Assembly (NCBI RefSeq): GCF_030272615.1
Contig: NC_081411.1
Location: 37,796,640 to 37,856,639 of the forward strand
Direction of reading: 5' to 3'
DNA length: 60,000 bases
Origin: Cryptomeria japonica
Lineage: Eukaryota; Streptophyta; Pinopsida; Cupressales; Cupressaceae
In this document: positions 1 through 12,520 of the stretch, piece after piece
Position numbering within the stretch: the first letter of the stretch is position 1
Layout of the letters: every line of letters begins with the position of its first letter
The notes under the pieces: model-generated
Seen by the model: the letters and a program-made list of their open reading frames with translations, nothing else
Told to the model about the DNA's origin: nothing
Databases searched by the model: none
Program-made: the position numbers and the translations under genes

Positions 1-273
1 AAGGCAAAAGACCTTAAATGCAAACTCAGCCCCAAATTGGAGTACCTCATCTCTTTGAGTAAAGAGATATTTGAGGCACTTGTTCAAGGACTGAAGACAC
101 TGGAGGAACAAATGCATCACCTCACCGGTACTATTCAAAGGAAAGAGACTCCATTGAAAGATAGTGAAAAGTTCACTGAGAGTCTAAATTTGGTATTGGC
201 AGAACTCTTTCAGATTGTAACCCACAGGATACAAGGATCCATGCAGGAAACATACTCCACTGACAACAAATGA
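1..273 (+). CDS. 3' end of unknown ORF in element A
   Basis: Open from the first base in frame 1 to a TGA at 271-273 (90 codons visible). The peptide is charged and looks helical (leucine/isoleucine spacing such as EALVQGLKTLEEQMHHL). I recognise no catalytic motif. It ends about 190 bp before the 3' LTR, the position of an extra ORF after or in place of pol. The unknown ORF at 46723-48080 in element F may be its counterpart, but the segments visible do not overlap, so this is inference. The true start is outside the window. Confidence 0.45.
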   Translation, partial: KAKDLKCKLSPKLEYLISLSKEIFEALVQGLKTLEEQMHHLTGTIQRKETPLKDSEKFTESLNLVLAELFQIVTHRIQGSMQETYSTDNK

Positions 274-453
274 CAACCTTTATCATTGATGTCAAAGGGG
301 GAGTAGTGAGATGAGAAAAATGATCAGAATAGGACATCATTAGCTCAGGGGGAGCAAGGATTGTTGACAATATAGTTTTGGTAAGAAATTCTTTTTGGAC
401 ATCATTTTTTTGGACACTTTTTGATTTTTCTCATGAGTGTTGCCATCAATGCC

Positions 454-464
454 AAAGGGGGAGA
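454..464 (+). other. Polypurine tract of element A
   Basis: AAAGGGGGAGA directly before the TGTTGG start of the LTR at 466. The same tract sits at the same place in B, D and H. It would prime plus-strand DNA synthesis. Confidence 0.8.
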
Positions 465-465
465 T

Positions 466-1251
466 TGTTGGCAAATGTACACTCCAATGCGAAATTGTAG
501 GTGATTGAAGGTATTGTCATTGATGGTAACCTTACAATCATGTGATACTGGCAGGCAGACATATGCACCAACACCGGCAAACTCTACACCGACATACAGA
601 TCACCAACACCAAAAAGATTGATCACCGGCACCATGGCCGATAGGAATTTTGTTTAAATGTATTTTATAATGAATTATAAAATCTTTTGTAAGATGACTT
701 TGTGAATTGTAATATGACTCATATATGTATGAGATCATTGTAGATCATTTAGAAGGTGAATTATGAAAAGAATATAGCAGACCTAATGTGCGAATTATTG
801 GGATAAGGGTTTATGTGTATAATAGAGCTTAAACCAGTACTGAATCTGGCATAGTAGATGTTGATCTGACATAGTACAAGACATTGGATTAGTATAATCC
901 ATTTTGTAAGTCAGTGTGACTTCTTTTGTAATTGAGCAGTGAGCTCTAGGCAGTTGGTCTTCCTGCATGTGCAGGCCCCTATTGTAAGTAGTAATATTCT
1001 CTTATTGGCTAGTAAGTGAATATTGTGGGTCATAAATCCCACCAAGGTTTTTCCCACACCAGGTTTCCTCATTAAAATATTGTGTTATGGTGTGTCTCTT
1101 ATGTTGTGGTTTCTATTCTTATTTATTGCATTATTTTTGGTTTACCGGTACACAATTTTGATATGCTTTTCATGTTATAAATTCAAGAAAATTATTATAC
1201 CGATCAGATACAAATTCACCCCCCCTCTTAGTATCTTTGGTAATCCTAACA
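466..1251 (+). repeat. 3' LTR of element A
   Basis: 786 bp, starting TGTTGG and ending CCTAACA. It follows a polypurine tract and is not followed by a primer binding site, so it is a 3' LTR. It carries elements shared by the other Copia-type LTRs here: a phrase with TGTCATTGATGG near the start, a TTTTTCCCAC block, and a C-rich run (7 C) followed by CTCTTAG just before the end. The target duplication cannot be checked because the 5' end is missing. Confidence 0.85.
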
Positions 1252-1781
1252 CCAACTTCATGTAGACTCACCACCAATCACCGTCATATCAAAAATCATT
1301 TTCGGTTGAGTGAATTCATCGTTGGTCCTAAAACTATAGCACAACTCCATTAGAAATTCAAAACATGCCTTCTGGTAATCAACATAGGATGCGGTTCTAG
1401 TCACATACACTAATCCATCATAAAAGCTTATGTCTCAAAGCACAAGTATTCAACCATCACCGATTTAGCGATTTAATCAAATCTTTTCTTTTACTGGTTG
1501 AAGTCCTAATTCTCATTCCTGTCGGTAAACCCTATCATACTTACAAATTCTAAATCCGGTAGACCAAATCACTTACCAAACATCAAATTTCATCTGTAAC
1601 CATCATCAAACATTAATTAACATAGGTTGCCATCAATGACAGCACAAATAACTGATCATGTCATCTATTCATAGAATCTCAATCTCTTCATCACAAATAG
1701 ACTTCTATCCCTTACCGATGTAGTCATCCAACTTCAACTACATCACCCGATCTGCATCAGTTATGCCAAATGTCGACAACA
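1252..1781 (-). repeat. Possible minus-strand LTR fragment, cut by element A
   Basis: Read on the minus strand it begins TGTTGTCGACATTTGG (at 1781) and contains a TGTCATTGATGG phrase typical of the starts of the Copia-type LTRs in this window. It stops abruptly at the end of the LTR of element A, suggesting A inserted into it. No coding signal. The assignment rests on short matches, so confidence is low. Confidence 0.4.
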
Positions 1782-2365
1782 TGATTAACAAAAATCAAGA
1801 TACAAACATTGAATCATGCATGTCATATGTATGTTATCTTAGTCAAAATAGATATAATCATCTTGATTAATGATTGTTGATATATAATTCTATCTTGATT
1901 TTTCTTTTCTTTGTTGTCTTAGTGCTTGTTGTCTATTTTCAAAATCCAAATTATTTTTGGTTTTTCTAGGTTTTTCGATGCTTTTGTATTTTTCAAGTTT
2001 TCAACCTTGCCCCCAGCTAAGTTTAAGATTTTGCCCCTACCTTAGAAACAAACTTTATTATGGATATACAATGATGATTAAAACATGGTGAGATAGCCAC
2101 ACCTGACTATGTACAAAAAGGCCTTAGTATGATTATACAAAGATGAGATGGATAGGTGGAAACAAAAAGAAAATCTGAACTCATAGATAGAAGAGCTAGT
2201 AGGTAGATAGTGCCTATTTGCCAGGTTTTCACCATCTTTTTTAATTGTTTTTTTTCTTTTATTTGATTTTCTTCACTACTTTCGTTGATTTCACTATTTT
2301 TGTATATTCCTCTTTTCTACTTTTTATGGGTTTTTGGCTTTTCACTTTTTAGATATTTTGCTACT
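1782..2365 (-). other. Non-coding 3' region of minus-strand Gypsy L-left
   Basis: No ORF of note. On the minus strand it follows the pol stop codon at 2366. It contains AGCTGGGGGC (plus strand 2009-2018), a purine-rich tract of the kind found between pol and the 3' LTR in Tat-like Gypsy elements. I could not define an LTR start after it. Confidence 0.45.
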
Positions 2366-4873
2366 TCAAACATAGAACTTTTTCAAGTGCATGGTATTGA
2401 TTGGCTCTTCAAACCATTCTCTCTCCGGTGTAGATAACCTATAAGCTCTGGATCCATATGCAACTACTATGATATAAGGACCTGAACAGTTTGGTTCAAA
2501 CTTTCCCTTTTTCTCTTTGTCTTGTTGGTTGTGTGGATTTTCCATTAGAACAAGATCTCTGAACTAAAATACTTTGGGCTTAACTTTGTGATTATAGCTT
2601 CTTGCCATTCTTTGTTGATATTCTTTTAAATTATTTTAAGTATTTTGGCAATGCTCATGTAGCAATTCAAGTTCTTTCAACCTTGATACTCTTTGTTTCT
2701 CGTCTGGGATGAGTCCCTTTAGTGACACACATAGAGAAGGTATCTCTACTTCTATTGGTAATATTCCTTCTAATCCATACACAAGACAATATGGTGTAGC
2801 TCCAGTTGGTGTACAAATGCTAGTGCGATAATCCCATAGAGAAGGATTCAACTAAACATGCTAGTCCCTACCAACGTCATTAACTATTTTCTTCAATATT
2901 TTTAGAATTGTCTTATTGGATGCCTCAGCTTGACCATTCCCTTGTGGATAGTATGGTGTTGAGAACCTATATTGGATTTGGAATCACTCACATAGTTCTT
3001 GCACATCTTTATTTTTAAATGGTTTTCCATTATCAGTGACAATAGAGATGGGAATGTCATAGCGACAGATGATGTAATTAAGGATAAAAGATGCAATTTG
3101 TTTTCATGTCACTGTTGTTAAAGGCACTACTTCAATCAATTTAGTGAAGTACTCAATTCTAGTAAAAATGAACTTGTGTCCATTTGAAGATAAAAAATTA
3201 ATCTTTCCCACTAGGTCTAGTCCCCATTGAGAAAACGATCATGATCTTGTCAAAGGATGCAATTATTGTGCCGATGCATGGATAAGATTACTATGAATCT
3301 GACATTGTTTGCACTTTTAGGCATATGCAAAGGAATCTCTTTCCAGAGTGGGCCAATAATACCCCAATCGAATGAGTTTCTTGGCCCATGTAAGACCACT
3401 TGAGTGTGTGCCACAAATACCTTCATGGACTTTGTATAGAGCTTTTTTGGATTCCTCCCATTCAAGACACCTTAAGAGAGTGTTATCTAGACCTCGTCTA
3501 TAAAGGATATCTGCAATAATGGTATAACGGCCTGATTGACAGATAAAGTTTCTCTTCTGATTTTGGGATAGGTTTGGGGGAGGGATATTGTCTTTTAAGT
3601 ACAAATAATTTTGGCTATATAGTGAGGCATCAGTTCCAAATATATTGCAGACAATTTGAACATTATGGGAATCAAGGTCAAGATAAAAGATTTCTTCCAC
3701 TAGGAATTCATAATGTTCTTGATTCTCTTGAGTTTGTATAAGAGATACTATTGTAGCCATGGTATCTATTGCTTTATTCTCATTCCTTCATATCTAAATA
3801 AATGTGATTTTAGTAACATATTTCTTGAAATATTCAACTACTTTCTTTTAAGGCATCAATTTATTATCCTTGGTTTGATATTCATCATTTATCAGGTTGA
3901 TAATTAGTTATGAATCACCATAGATATGCAATTCGTTGGCATTCCATTCAATAGCCATATTAATCCCAGTGACAAGCACCTCATACTCTATAGTATTGTT
4001 TGTACATGGAAACCACAATCTATATGATTTTGGAATGGAGTGACCATGAGGCGTTATCAACAAGATCCTTACACCTGATCCATGCTATGTGTAGGAGCCA
4101 TAAAAAAATAACTATGAAGCCTTTGTGTTGATAATGAGAACATTTGCATCAAGAAACTCAATATCTAAAGATGCATCATCATGCAAGGGTGCTTAAGCTA
4201 GTTGATCTGTAATCACTTGTCCTTTTATATATTTTTTGATCAACATATTCAATATCAAACTCACTCAACACCATGACTCATTTAACTAGTCATCCTATAA
4301 ATGTTACCTTGGTGAGAAGATATTTTAGAGGGTCAATTTTTGCAATCAACCTAATAGAGTGTGTGAGCATATAATCTCGCAACATTTAAGTTGTGAATAC
4401 CACTACCAAGCATGTTTTGTCCATTGTTGTATAGTTTATCTCATAACCAACCAGGGTCCTACTGTTATAATATATTTATCTTTTTTTCCCTTCATTGTCA
4501 TGTTGTGCTAGGAGAGCTCCTAATGATAGATCTATAGCCGAGATGTAAAGCAATAATGGTTTTCCTTTAATTGGTGATGCTAGCACTAGTGGATCGACAA
4601 GATATTCCTTGATTTGTGTGAAATCTTCTTCACATTTGGCATCTCATCTGAATGGAACATTTTTATGTAACAAGTGGGTAAATGGATGACACCGATCAAC
4701 TAACTGAGATATAAATCTTCTGATTGATTGCAATCTCCTTTGCAGAGAATGCAATTGATTGATATTCTTTGGACATTCCATTTCTATTATATCTTGTACT
4801 TTCGATGGATCAACTTCTATGTCATGGACATATATGTATACCCTAAGAGCTTACCTGATGTAACTCCAAAAGT
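2366..4873 (-). pseudogene. Ty3/Gypsy (Tat-like) pol: RT end, RNase H, second RNase H, integrase
   Basis: Read from 4873 down to 2366. First comes the C-terminal RT segment and connection domain (about 4840-4690, with IRRFISQLV). Then the RT RNase H (about 4680-4260, with LLLYISAIDLSLGALLAQ). Then a second, archaeal-type RNase H (about 4100-3890, with NNTIEYEALV and a DS). Then the integrase zinc-binding region (3760-3317, with RRGLDNTLLRC and VHEGICGTHSSG). Then the integrase core and C-terminal part (3100-2366, ending with GPYIIVVAYGSRAYRL). The second RNase H is a known mark of the Tat lineage. Several stops and frameshifts occur. The RT core with its YxDD box is absent because Copia C begins at 4874. 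Confidence 0.85.
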
Positions 4874-4969
4874 TGTTGGCAATTTGGAGGAATTGAATAT
4901 GTGTTGCATTGATCTTTTTTCATTGATGGCAACACTGGATTTTTTTGGTTGTTTACTAGTTTTAGGTAG
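4874..4969 (+). repeat. 5' LTR of Copia C, first 96 bp
   Basis: Starts TGTTGGCAATTTGG and aligns by eye with the starts of the B LTRs (TGTTGGCATTATGGGTG, then a TTGATG phrase). It stops where G begins (TGTGGGG at 4970). Its flank GGTAG (4965-4969) is matched by AGTAG at 21693-21697 after G. Confidence 0.75.
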
Positions 4970-5044
4970 TGTGGGGACGAGAAAAGCAAGATCGGGTGAC
5001 TAGAACCTAATCCTACTTTTGCCAACACATTGGGAATATGAAAC

Positions 5045-6318
5045 TGTTGGCATTATGGGTGAATTGATTATGTGTGGCATTGATGTTTTTTCATTGATGT
5101 CAAGACTAGTTGTTACCAATAGATAGACTTACACTGAATGATATGGATGGTTACTGACCGACAGGTTACTAGTATAAGATCTAGTGTTACCAAAAAAAGA
5201 GATTATCTATTGGACACTTTTGGTATGTTTGGATCATGAGTTCTATGCTCCATAAGCATGTTTTGGTAAGTTGGTAATGGCTTGATAATTGGATGTTATC
5301 ATACACACTATTAAACCCTTACCAACATTGGTTTATGGCTTTACTGGCAGAGCTTTCATTGAGGAATTATGACAGGATGCACAATTGGTGTTGGTGCAAC
5401 TTCTGCGAGGATTTCAGGATACTGAAGATGTTCATTGATCATGCTTCAATTGCTTGAAGACATTACTTTGGGTGATGGACCCGGAATAGGTCTGGTACCT
5501 ATCTAGGTTATGGACCAGTATTATGCTAGCATGTACTCTATACATTACCTGGATGATTCGAGATGTCTTATGGATTTGTTTTTATTGTTTTGATCTTAAG
5601 CCAACATGGCATATCATTGTAATAAGGAATTATGTAATGATATTATTGTAATATCTTTAGGTGGCCGACCTAATTGGTTTAGGCCTTAGGGTTTGTATAA
5701 ATAAGAGGTAGAAAATATTTGTAAAGTATTGGAAGGGTCATGGTCAAGGAATTTAATGTGCGAATATTGTAATATCATCAAGAAAAGGAGTTGATCGATC
5801 ATTTGTGATCGGTTTGGTTTCAAAAGAGGATTTAGTCCTCTGACATTGAGCTTAACTAGGACTGTAATCAGGCATAGTAGATGCTATTTCCAATAGTTCA
5901 CTCTATTGTATTGTTTTCCATTTATCTTGAGAAGGTTGTAGCCTCTTTGTAGTCAATGAGACTCTTTTTATATGGAGTAGTACGATCTAGGCAGTGTACC
6001 TTCCTGCAAGTGCAAGCCCTTTATTGTAACACATACTTTCTACTGAAGTATCATCTTATTGTGGGTAGGCTTCCCACCGTGGTTTTTCCCTTTCCATATT
6101 TTCCACCTACAAATCATGGTGTTATGTTGTATGGTTTCTTTGGATTGATTATCTGGTTAATTGTTAACGTGCATTGTTTACCAGTATCTATTTCTACCGG
6201 CATCTGTTTGTGCTTTATTGGTACTTGATTTGTTTAAGGTTATATTATGGATTAAAAGTTATAATCTATTAAGAATTGATTCACCCCCCATCTCAAGTGT
6301 TCACTGGTTATCCTAACA
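5045..6318 (+). repeat. 5' LTR of Copia B
   Basis: 1274 bp, TGTTGG...CCTAACA. It contains a TATA-like TATAAATA at 5696-5703, a plausible transcription start region, and a C run followed by a TCTCAAGTGTTCAC phrase before the end. It is directly followed by the primer binding site. Confidence 0.92.
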
Positions 6319-6320
6319 TT

Positions 6321-6332
6321 TGGTATCAGAGC
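6321..6332 (+). other. Primer binding site of Copia B
   Basis: TGGTATCAGAGC, two bases after the LTR; complementary to the 3' end of initiator methionine tRNA, the usual primer of plant Copia elements. Confidence 0.9.
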
Positions 6333-6376
6333 TTTGGTCCTCTTTTGCAGAAGCTTAACCTCTTGAGGTAGATCCT

Positions 6377-9300
6377 ATGGTAGCTAACACTTCTAATCCA
6401 CTAGCAGCTATTTTCAGAAGAGAAATCCCTAAGATTGATTGAACAAACTATGGGATATGGAAAATTCAAATGGAGACTCATCTTAGATGTCTTGGTAAGG
6501 ATATTTGGGAGATTACTAAGAAAGGATACACACCTTATGATCCGACATCTGGCAATCCCACTCCTGTAGACTTGGACAAGAATATTGAAAATGATTGCAG
6601 AGTTGGAGAATCCCTCTTGTGTGCACTTACTGATCAAGAGATTATGGGATTGACTGAAAAATCATTGTCTAAGGTTATATGGGACAAATTGAAAACTTTG
6701 AATGAAGGTGACCCTACTTTCAAAATTGCTAAACTTGATGGTTACTGGGTAAGGTATGAAAACTTGAAAATGGAAGAAAATGAAATAATTGTTGTGTTTA
6801 TGGAAAGAGTAAATGAGATTGTTATGGGAATTCAATGTTGTGGAGGATTTCTAAGTGAAGATAAAATAGTTTCCAAAGTCTTGAGAGCCCTTCCACCAGT
6901 TTACAAGATGAAGGCAACTGCAATTAATGAGTTAAGAACAATGGCAAACACTTCAGCTAATAGAGACATTCTGATTGGGAAATCATCTGCTTTTGAGCTT
7001 GAAGAATTTGGATCTTCTGGAATTGTAAAGTCTGAACCTTCTTTTCATGCATCATCATCAATATTTACTGACAAAAGTGATTGGAGAGCCCTATATGAAA
7101 TTTTTTTGGAAGACATGAGGAAAGAAGATGAAGATCTTGAACAACTTGAAGCCTTATTTGCTAGAAGAGTACCTAAAGGTCCAACTAGAAGTAAGTATGA
7201 AGGAAAAACACCTTTTAAATATTTTGCATGTAATAAGATTGGTCATTTTACATCTAGATGTCTTGAAAGGAATGCAATGTTTGAGGAAAGAGTTAAGAAA
7301 ACTTTCAAGCCTAACCCAAACAAATATAGATTCAAGGAAAACAAACATTGCTACATAGAAGATGAGGAAGGAGTAACTGATGACTGTGGAGATGAATCAA
7401 TAGAAGACTCAGCTAGTCAATCTAGAAATGGAAAGGAATAGGTGTTTTATGCTTTGAAGGAAGATGAACTAGAACTGGCTATCAAAAATCAAGAGAAGGC
7501 CCTGCCAGCAAAATTTGAAGATAAGGATGAATGGATAATCGATAGTGGATTCTCACATCATATGACTGGAGATAAAAGGAAATTTATGTCCCTACAAGAA
7601 TATAATGGTGGTCAAGTCAGATTTGGAGATGACAAGGCATGTATGAACAAAGGTAGAGGTATTATTTCTTTGGATGGAAAGCAGAACATTGATAATGTCT
7701 ATTATGTAGAAGGTTTAAGTCATAATATTTTGAGTGTTGGTCAATTAGCTCATAAGGGTTTTCAACTTTAGTTTAAAGATAGAAAATGAAAAAACATTAA
7801 CACAAATGGTTTAGAGATTGCAACCGGTATTCAAACAGGAAGTACTATCTTTCACTTGAACACTAGTAATAAGACATGTTTGATTGCTCATATTGATGAG
7901 AGTTGGCTATGGCATAAGAGTTTGTGTCATGTTAATTTTGATTGTATTGTTAAGATCAGTTCAACTAAGGCAGTCAGAGATATACCCAAGATTATGAAGC
8001 CTCATAATCTAGTATGTAAGGAATGTCAATTGGATAAGCAAGTCAGAAGTTATTTTAAAAGAATACATGATAAATATAATGATGTACTTGGTTTGATTCA
8101 CACTAACTTATGTGGTCCAACAAGGACTAGAAGCTTTCAAGGTGATAGGTATTTCATGTTGTTATTGATGAATATTCTAGAATGACATGGGTGACTTTTC
8201 TGAGGGAGAAGTCTGAAGCTTTTGAGAAATTCAACATCTTTAAAGAAAAGGTAGAAACAGAAACTGGATTGAAAATCAAATGTCTAAGATCAGATCATGG
8301 TGGTGATTTCACTTCTCATGAAATGAATAGTTATTGTGAGACAAATGGAATTAGAAGACAACTATCTTCACCTAGGACTCCTTAGCAAAATGGGGTAGTT
8401 GAAAGAAAGAACATAACTATTTTAGATGCAACTAGATCTATGATGATGGAAGCCAAATTGCCTCATATCTCCTAGAGAGAAGCAGTGAGTACAACAGTCT
8501 ACACACTGAACAAAGTTCACATTAAAGGTGAAAATAGTAAGACCCCTTATGAACTATGGTTTGGACATTCACCTATTGTTAAGTATTTTAGAATTTTTGG
8601 AAGTAAATGCTATATCAAAAGAGATAATTCAATTGGAAAGTTTGACCCTTGATGTGATGAAGGGATATTTTTTGGTTATTCAACTTAGAGCAAAGCATAT
8701 AGATGTTATAACAAAAGATTGCAAAAGATTATGGAAAGTGCTAATGTGAAAGTGGATGAACAATATAGAAATCATTCTATATCATATGACAGGGATCCAA
8801 CAGTGGAAATGATCATAACTGAACCAGCAATGCCTCAACTAGTACAGGAAGCTAAAACAGTTACACTGACACAATCAAAAAATTCAACTGTGACTGATGA
8901 TCAGAGTGGTGAACCTAAAGTTCAAAAGACTCCAAGGTATGTAAGATTAAATCATTCTAAAGATCAAATTATTGGAGATAGGAACAAGGGAGTAATGACA
9001 AGAAGAAAACTTGCAAATGAGGAGGTATGTCTTATTTCTCAAGTTGATCTGGCAAGTTTTATTGAAGCTTGTAAGGATAAACATTGGTTAAAGGTTATGG
9101 AAGATGAATTAGATCAAATAGAGAAGAATGATACTTGGTCTTTAGTTTCTCAGCCTAAAAATAAGAATGTTATTGGAACTAAATGGGATTTTAGAAAAAA
9201 ACTGAATGAGGATGGTAAAGTTATAAGGAACAAGGCTAGATTGCTTTGTAAAGGATATTCTCAAATGGAAGGAATTGATTATGGTGAGACATTTGCACCT

Positions 9301-12151
9301 ATAGCTAGAATTGAAGTTGTTAGACTATTTCTTGCCTATGCAACTTATAAGAACTACAAGGTTTATCAAATGGATCTAAAATGTGCATTTTTGAATGATA
9401 GTTCTGATACTTAATGTAAGTACAAATGCCAATAGCTAACAAGATGAGAGTGGGGGTGAATCATACAAACTTAAACTTCCATAAAAACAATAGATTCAAC
9501 CTCGGTAACTTATACTTTAGAAATATAACCAAAAATGTCAAACATGCAAACTCACAAGCATAAAATCATCATAACACTCATAACACCAGATTTAACGTGG
9601 AAACCCAGATAGGGAAAAACCACTGTGGGATTTTGGACCCACTAAGAAATATACTCTTCTAGAGTATGCTCGGTTAAAAGAAAATCTTGTTAAAGATTAC
9701 AAACACATTGCTAGATGTGACCCGGTTAAGGGATTTCCCTCAGATCTGTTAGGATCTTCACCTTGTTAGAAGTGACCTAGTTAAAGGATTTCAAACACTC
9801 AATCAGAATGTCACCTTGCTAGAGGGTTTACATATAAGACTGTTAAGTCCACTCGATTAAGAGATTTTCTGTCACTTATAAAATAACAGTAATACAAATC
9901 TATCTGCAACTTCACATCTAAAATGCTAGAGAAAATTATTATATGCTCAAAACAATCTAGTCATAGGACTTATCTTGTCCCTTTGTTGGGCTTCCTACTC
10001 TGTTATTCAAACAGGTCTTCAAGCTTTTGTGCTTGGTAATCACTATGTAGCATCCCTGTGCATACACTTGCCTGCATACATTGTTTATCAATAAATTCTT
10101 ATTTATAAATAATTGCTAACTGCTTAATCTCCTTGATCACATTTCCCATGATCAATCTTAGCCATCAAATCTTCAAACTTGACCAAGTTCAATATATCCT
10201 TCGATCTAAAAATGTTTTATCTCACCTCGAGACTTGCAGTACTTTCTTGGAACTTGCACAAGGTTATTTGGTTCAATCTACATTGTAGATCTTCCTGCCA
10301 ATTTTCCTTTGCCATAGATCCTTTACAAACTTCATGCATGACATTCTAATCATTTATACATCTCCAGCTAATCATTGTTGTTCATTAAATAATGCTTTTA
10401 TCCATCCCATGCGCACTATCATAACTCGGTTGCAACTCGGTAAATACTAAACTTTACTCGGTAGACATTTCGCCTTCATTAACTGATATCGATAACCTTA
10501 GGGTTTACCGACTAGGTTCCTTAGGGTTTATCGACTAGGTTCTTTGCTTAGTAACATAGTATAGTATAAACCTTACAATTAACAACATATGTAGAATATC
10601 AAAACAATCTAAACATCATAATCTCATCATTGACTAACTCAGTAATAGATGCCCATTGAATAACTTATTCCTCCCTTTATTCATCACATTCTTTTTGTGT
10701 CTTTTACCGACATCTTAATTCTCTTCTGATCAATCTTCTCAAGATATGGCAACATCATACTGAATCAGATAATCAATCTCTTGACATCAATGACAAAATG
10801 ATGTTATAAAGATAGTTATCATCCTTCTTTAGTTATATCAATAATCTTCAACAACCTTCTCAATATTCTTACTAATATCAACAATCTCCCCTTGTTTGTT
10901 ATAATGCTAGCAATCTCCTGATATTGAAATGCAAACAATCTTTCTAACTGTAATGCCAACATTGAATGGTGAGCTTGAGGAAGAAGTTTACATTGAGAAA
11001 CCTGATGGATTTACAGTGACAGATGACAAAGACATGGTTTGCAGATTGAAGAAAGCTTTATATGGTTTGAAACAGGCTCATAGAGCTTGATATGCAAGAT
11101 TGGATAAATATCTTTTGAAGCTTGGTTTTACTAAAGGAAGTGCTGATAGTAATATATATTATAAGATCACAGATAATGATATTCTGATTATTGAAGTCTT
11201 TGTTGATGATATCATTTTTGGAGGAGAAGATAAACTGTGCATGGAATTTGCTAACAACATGAAAAATGAATTTGAAATGTCCATGATTGGTGAGATGAAA
11301 TTTTTTTTAGGTTTGTAGAATACTCAAACTGACAAAGGAATTTTCATCTATCAAACTAAGTATCTGAAGGAATTGTTGAAAAATTTTGGTATGGAAAATT
11401 CCAAAATGGTAAGTAGTCCTATGGCTACAAGTGAGAAATTATCTATCAAGGATACTTCTTCACCAGTAAATCTGACAAGGTATAAATCTATGATTGGTGG
11501 TCTACTATATCTAACTCGGACTAGACCTGATATTATGAATGCAGTAAGTATTGTTTCAAGATATCAAAGTAATCCTAAAGAAAATCATGAATGTGCAGTA
11601 AAGAGGTTATTCTGGTATTTGCAAGGAACAACAAAATATGGCTTATGGTATTCCAGAAACCATGATTTCACTTTATGTGCATATACTGACTCAGATTGGG
11701 CAGGTGATACTAGTGATAGGAAAAGCACTTCTAGGGGAGCTTTCTTTCTTGGAAAGAAACTAGTTTTAGGATAAGCAAAAAATAGTCATGCATTTATTTA
11801 TCTACTGCAGAAGTTGAGTATGTTGCAGCAACAACTAATTGCACTCAAGTTTTGTGGATGAAGCAAATGTTGAAGGATATCAGGGTAAGTTGTAGTGAAC
11901 CGGTAGTTATCTACTGTGATAACTCTACAGCCCTTGACATGTCCAAGAATCCGGTATTTCACTCTAAGACTAAGCATATTTAAATAAAGTATAACTTTCT
12001 GAAGGACAAGGTAGAAGAAAAGGAATTCAAATTGGTTTATGTGAACACTAAAGAACATATTACAGACATGTTCACTAAATCATTGTCTAAGGAATCATTT
12101 GAATACTTGAAAGACAGGTTAGGGGTTTCTGCCCCTCCAGAAAAGACTTGA
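6377..12151 (+). pseudogene. Copia B gag-pol polyprotein (degenerate, split)
   Basis: ATG at 6377 follows the leader. Order of domains: gag (6377-7430) with a zinc knuckle near 7220-7264; aspartic protease (IIDSG at about 7535-7549, with the following Cys changed to Phe); GAG-pre-integrase (about 7890-8060); integrase core (8090-8420); RT (about 9100-9395 and 10967-11320, with FVDD ending at 11210); RNase H (11680-12000). It ends at TGA 12149-12151. Damage seen: TGA early in gag, TAG at 7439, TAG near 7769, a one-base loss near 8170, the first integrase Asp changed to Asn (AAC 8105-8107), and further stops. The first zinc-knuckle Cys is Tyr (7220-7222). The 9396-10961 insert interrupts RT. 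Confidence 0.93.
9396..10961 (-). repeat. LTR-like insertion within the RT of Copia B
   Basis: 1566 bp bounded by TG and CA and flanked by TTGAA on both sides (9391-9395 and 10962-10966). Removing it restores continuity of RT, so it is an insertion. Read on the minus strand it carries Copia-LTR traits: a TGTCATTGATGTC phrase, a block for TTTTTCCCTATCTGGG, and GATTCACCCCCACTCTCA near its end. A PPT-like ACAAGGGGAGAT (10884-10895) and a PBS-like GTATCAGAAC (9401-9410) lie just inside its two ends, which is odd for a plain solo LTR. No coding potential. Confidence 0.82.
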
Positions 12152-12520
12152 TTGATGAAGTTTGTCATCAGTCTAGTATGCATTATCAGAAACATTATCC
12201 ATTTCAGCACTGATGAATGATGCTACTACTCAGGGGGAGTAGTTAGCTTTGAGATTTAGAGGTTTATATCAATGCTTTGATATTTTTGTCCGGTTTCTGG
12301 CATTGATGTCAAAGGGGGAGAGATATTGATGTGAAAATAAAAGAAAATTTGTATACATTGGGGAGAGAGATTTGTTTAGAGCCTTACAAAGATATCATTC
12401 ACTAGGGGAGAGCTATTGATTTTTGGTTGTCTTTGACAGGGGGAGACTTGTTTAGAATTTCTTGGTACTTAGATGTTTTTCACATCTAGTGTTGCCATCA
12501 ATGCCACCAAAGGGGGAGAT
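12152..12520 (+). other. 3' tail of Copia B with repeated polypurine tracts
   Basis: Non-coding. Purine tracts of the type AGGGGGAG occur near 12232, 12312, 12438 and finally at 12509-12519 next to the LTR. Repeated PPT-like motifs before the 3' LTR are known from Sirevirus-type Copia elements. Whether these elements belong to that lineage is not settled by this alone. Confidence 0.75.

Larger units (their letters stand above)
1..465 (+). mobile_element. 3' internal end of LTR retrotransposon A (partial)
   Basis: Internal sequence of an element whose 5' part lies outside the window. It holds an open reading frame to 273 and then a non-coding tail with three purine-rich AGGGGGAG-type tracts (near 295, 350 and 455). 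The last tract abuts an LTR that starts TGTTGGC at 466. The repeated polypurine-like tracts match the tails of Copias B, D and H in this window. No pol domain is visible, so the lineage is inferred from the tail and LTR only. Confidence 0.75.

Noticed and set aside
6321-6332. tRNA gene fragment
   Set aside because: TGGTATCAGAGC is only the 12-base complement of a tRNA 3' end next to an LTR, so it is a primer binding site; no tRNA fold is present.
7128-7358. ORFs overlapping Copia gag and pol in other frames (also near 28048, 28323, 28535, 40225, 40614, 40826 and 43598)
   Set aside because: They are shadows of the recognised gag-pol frame.
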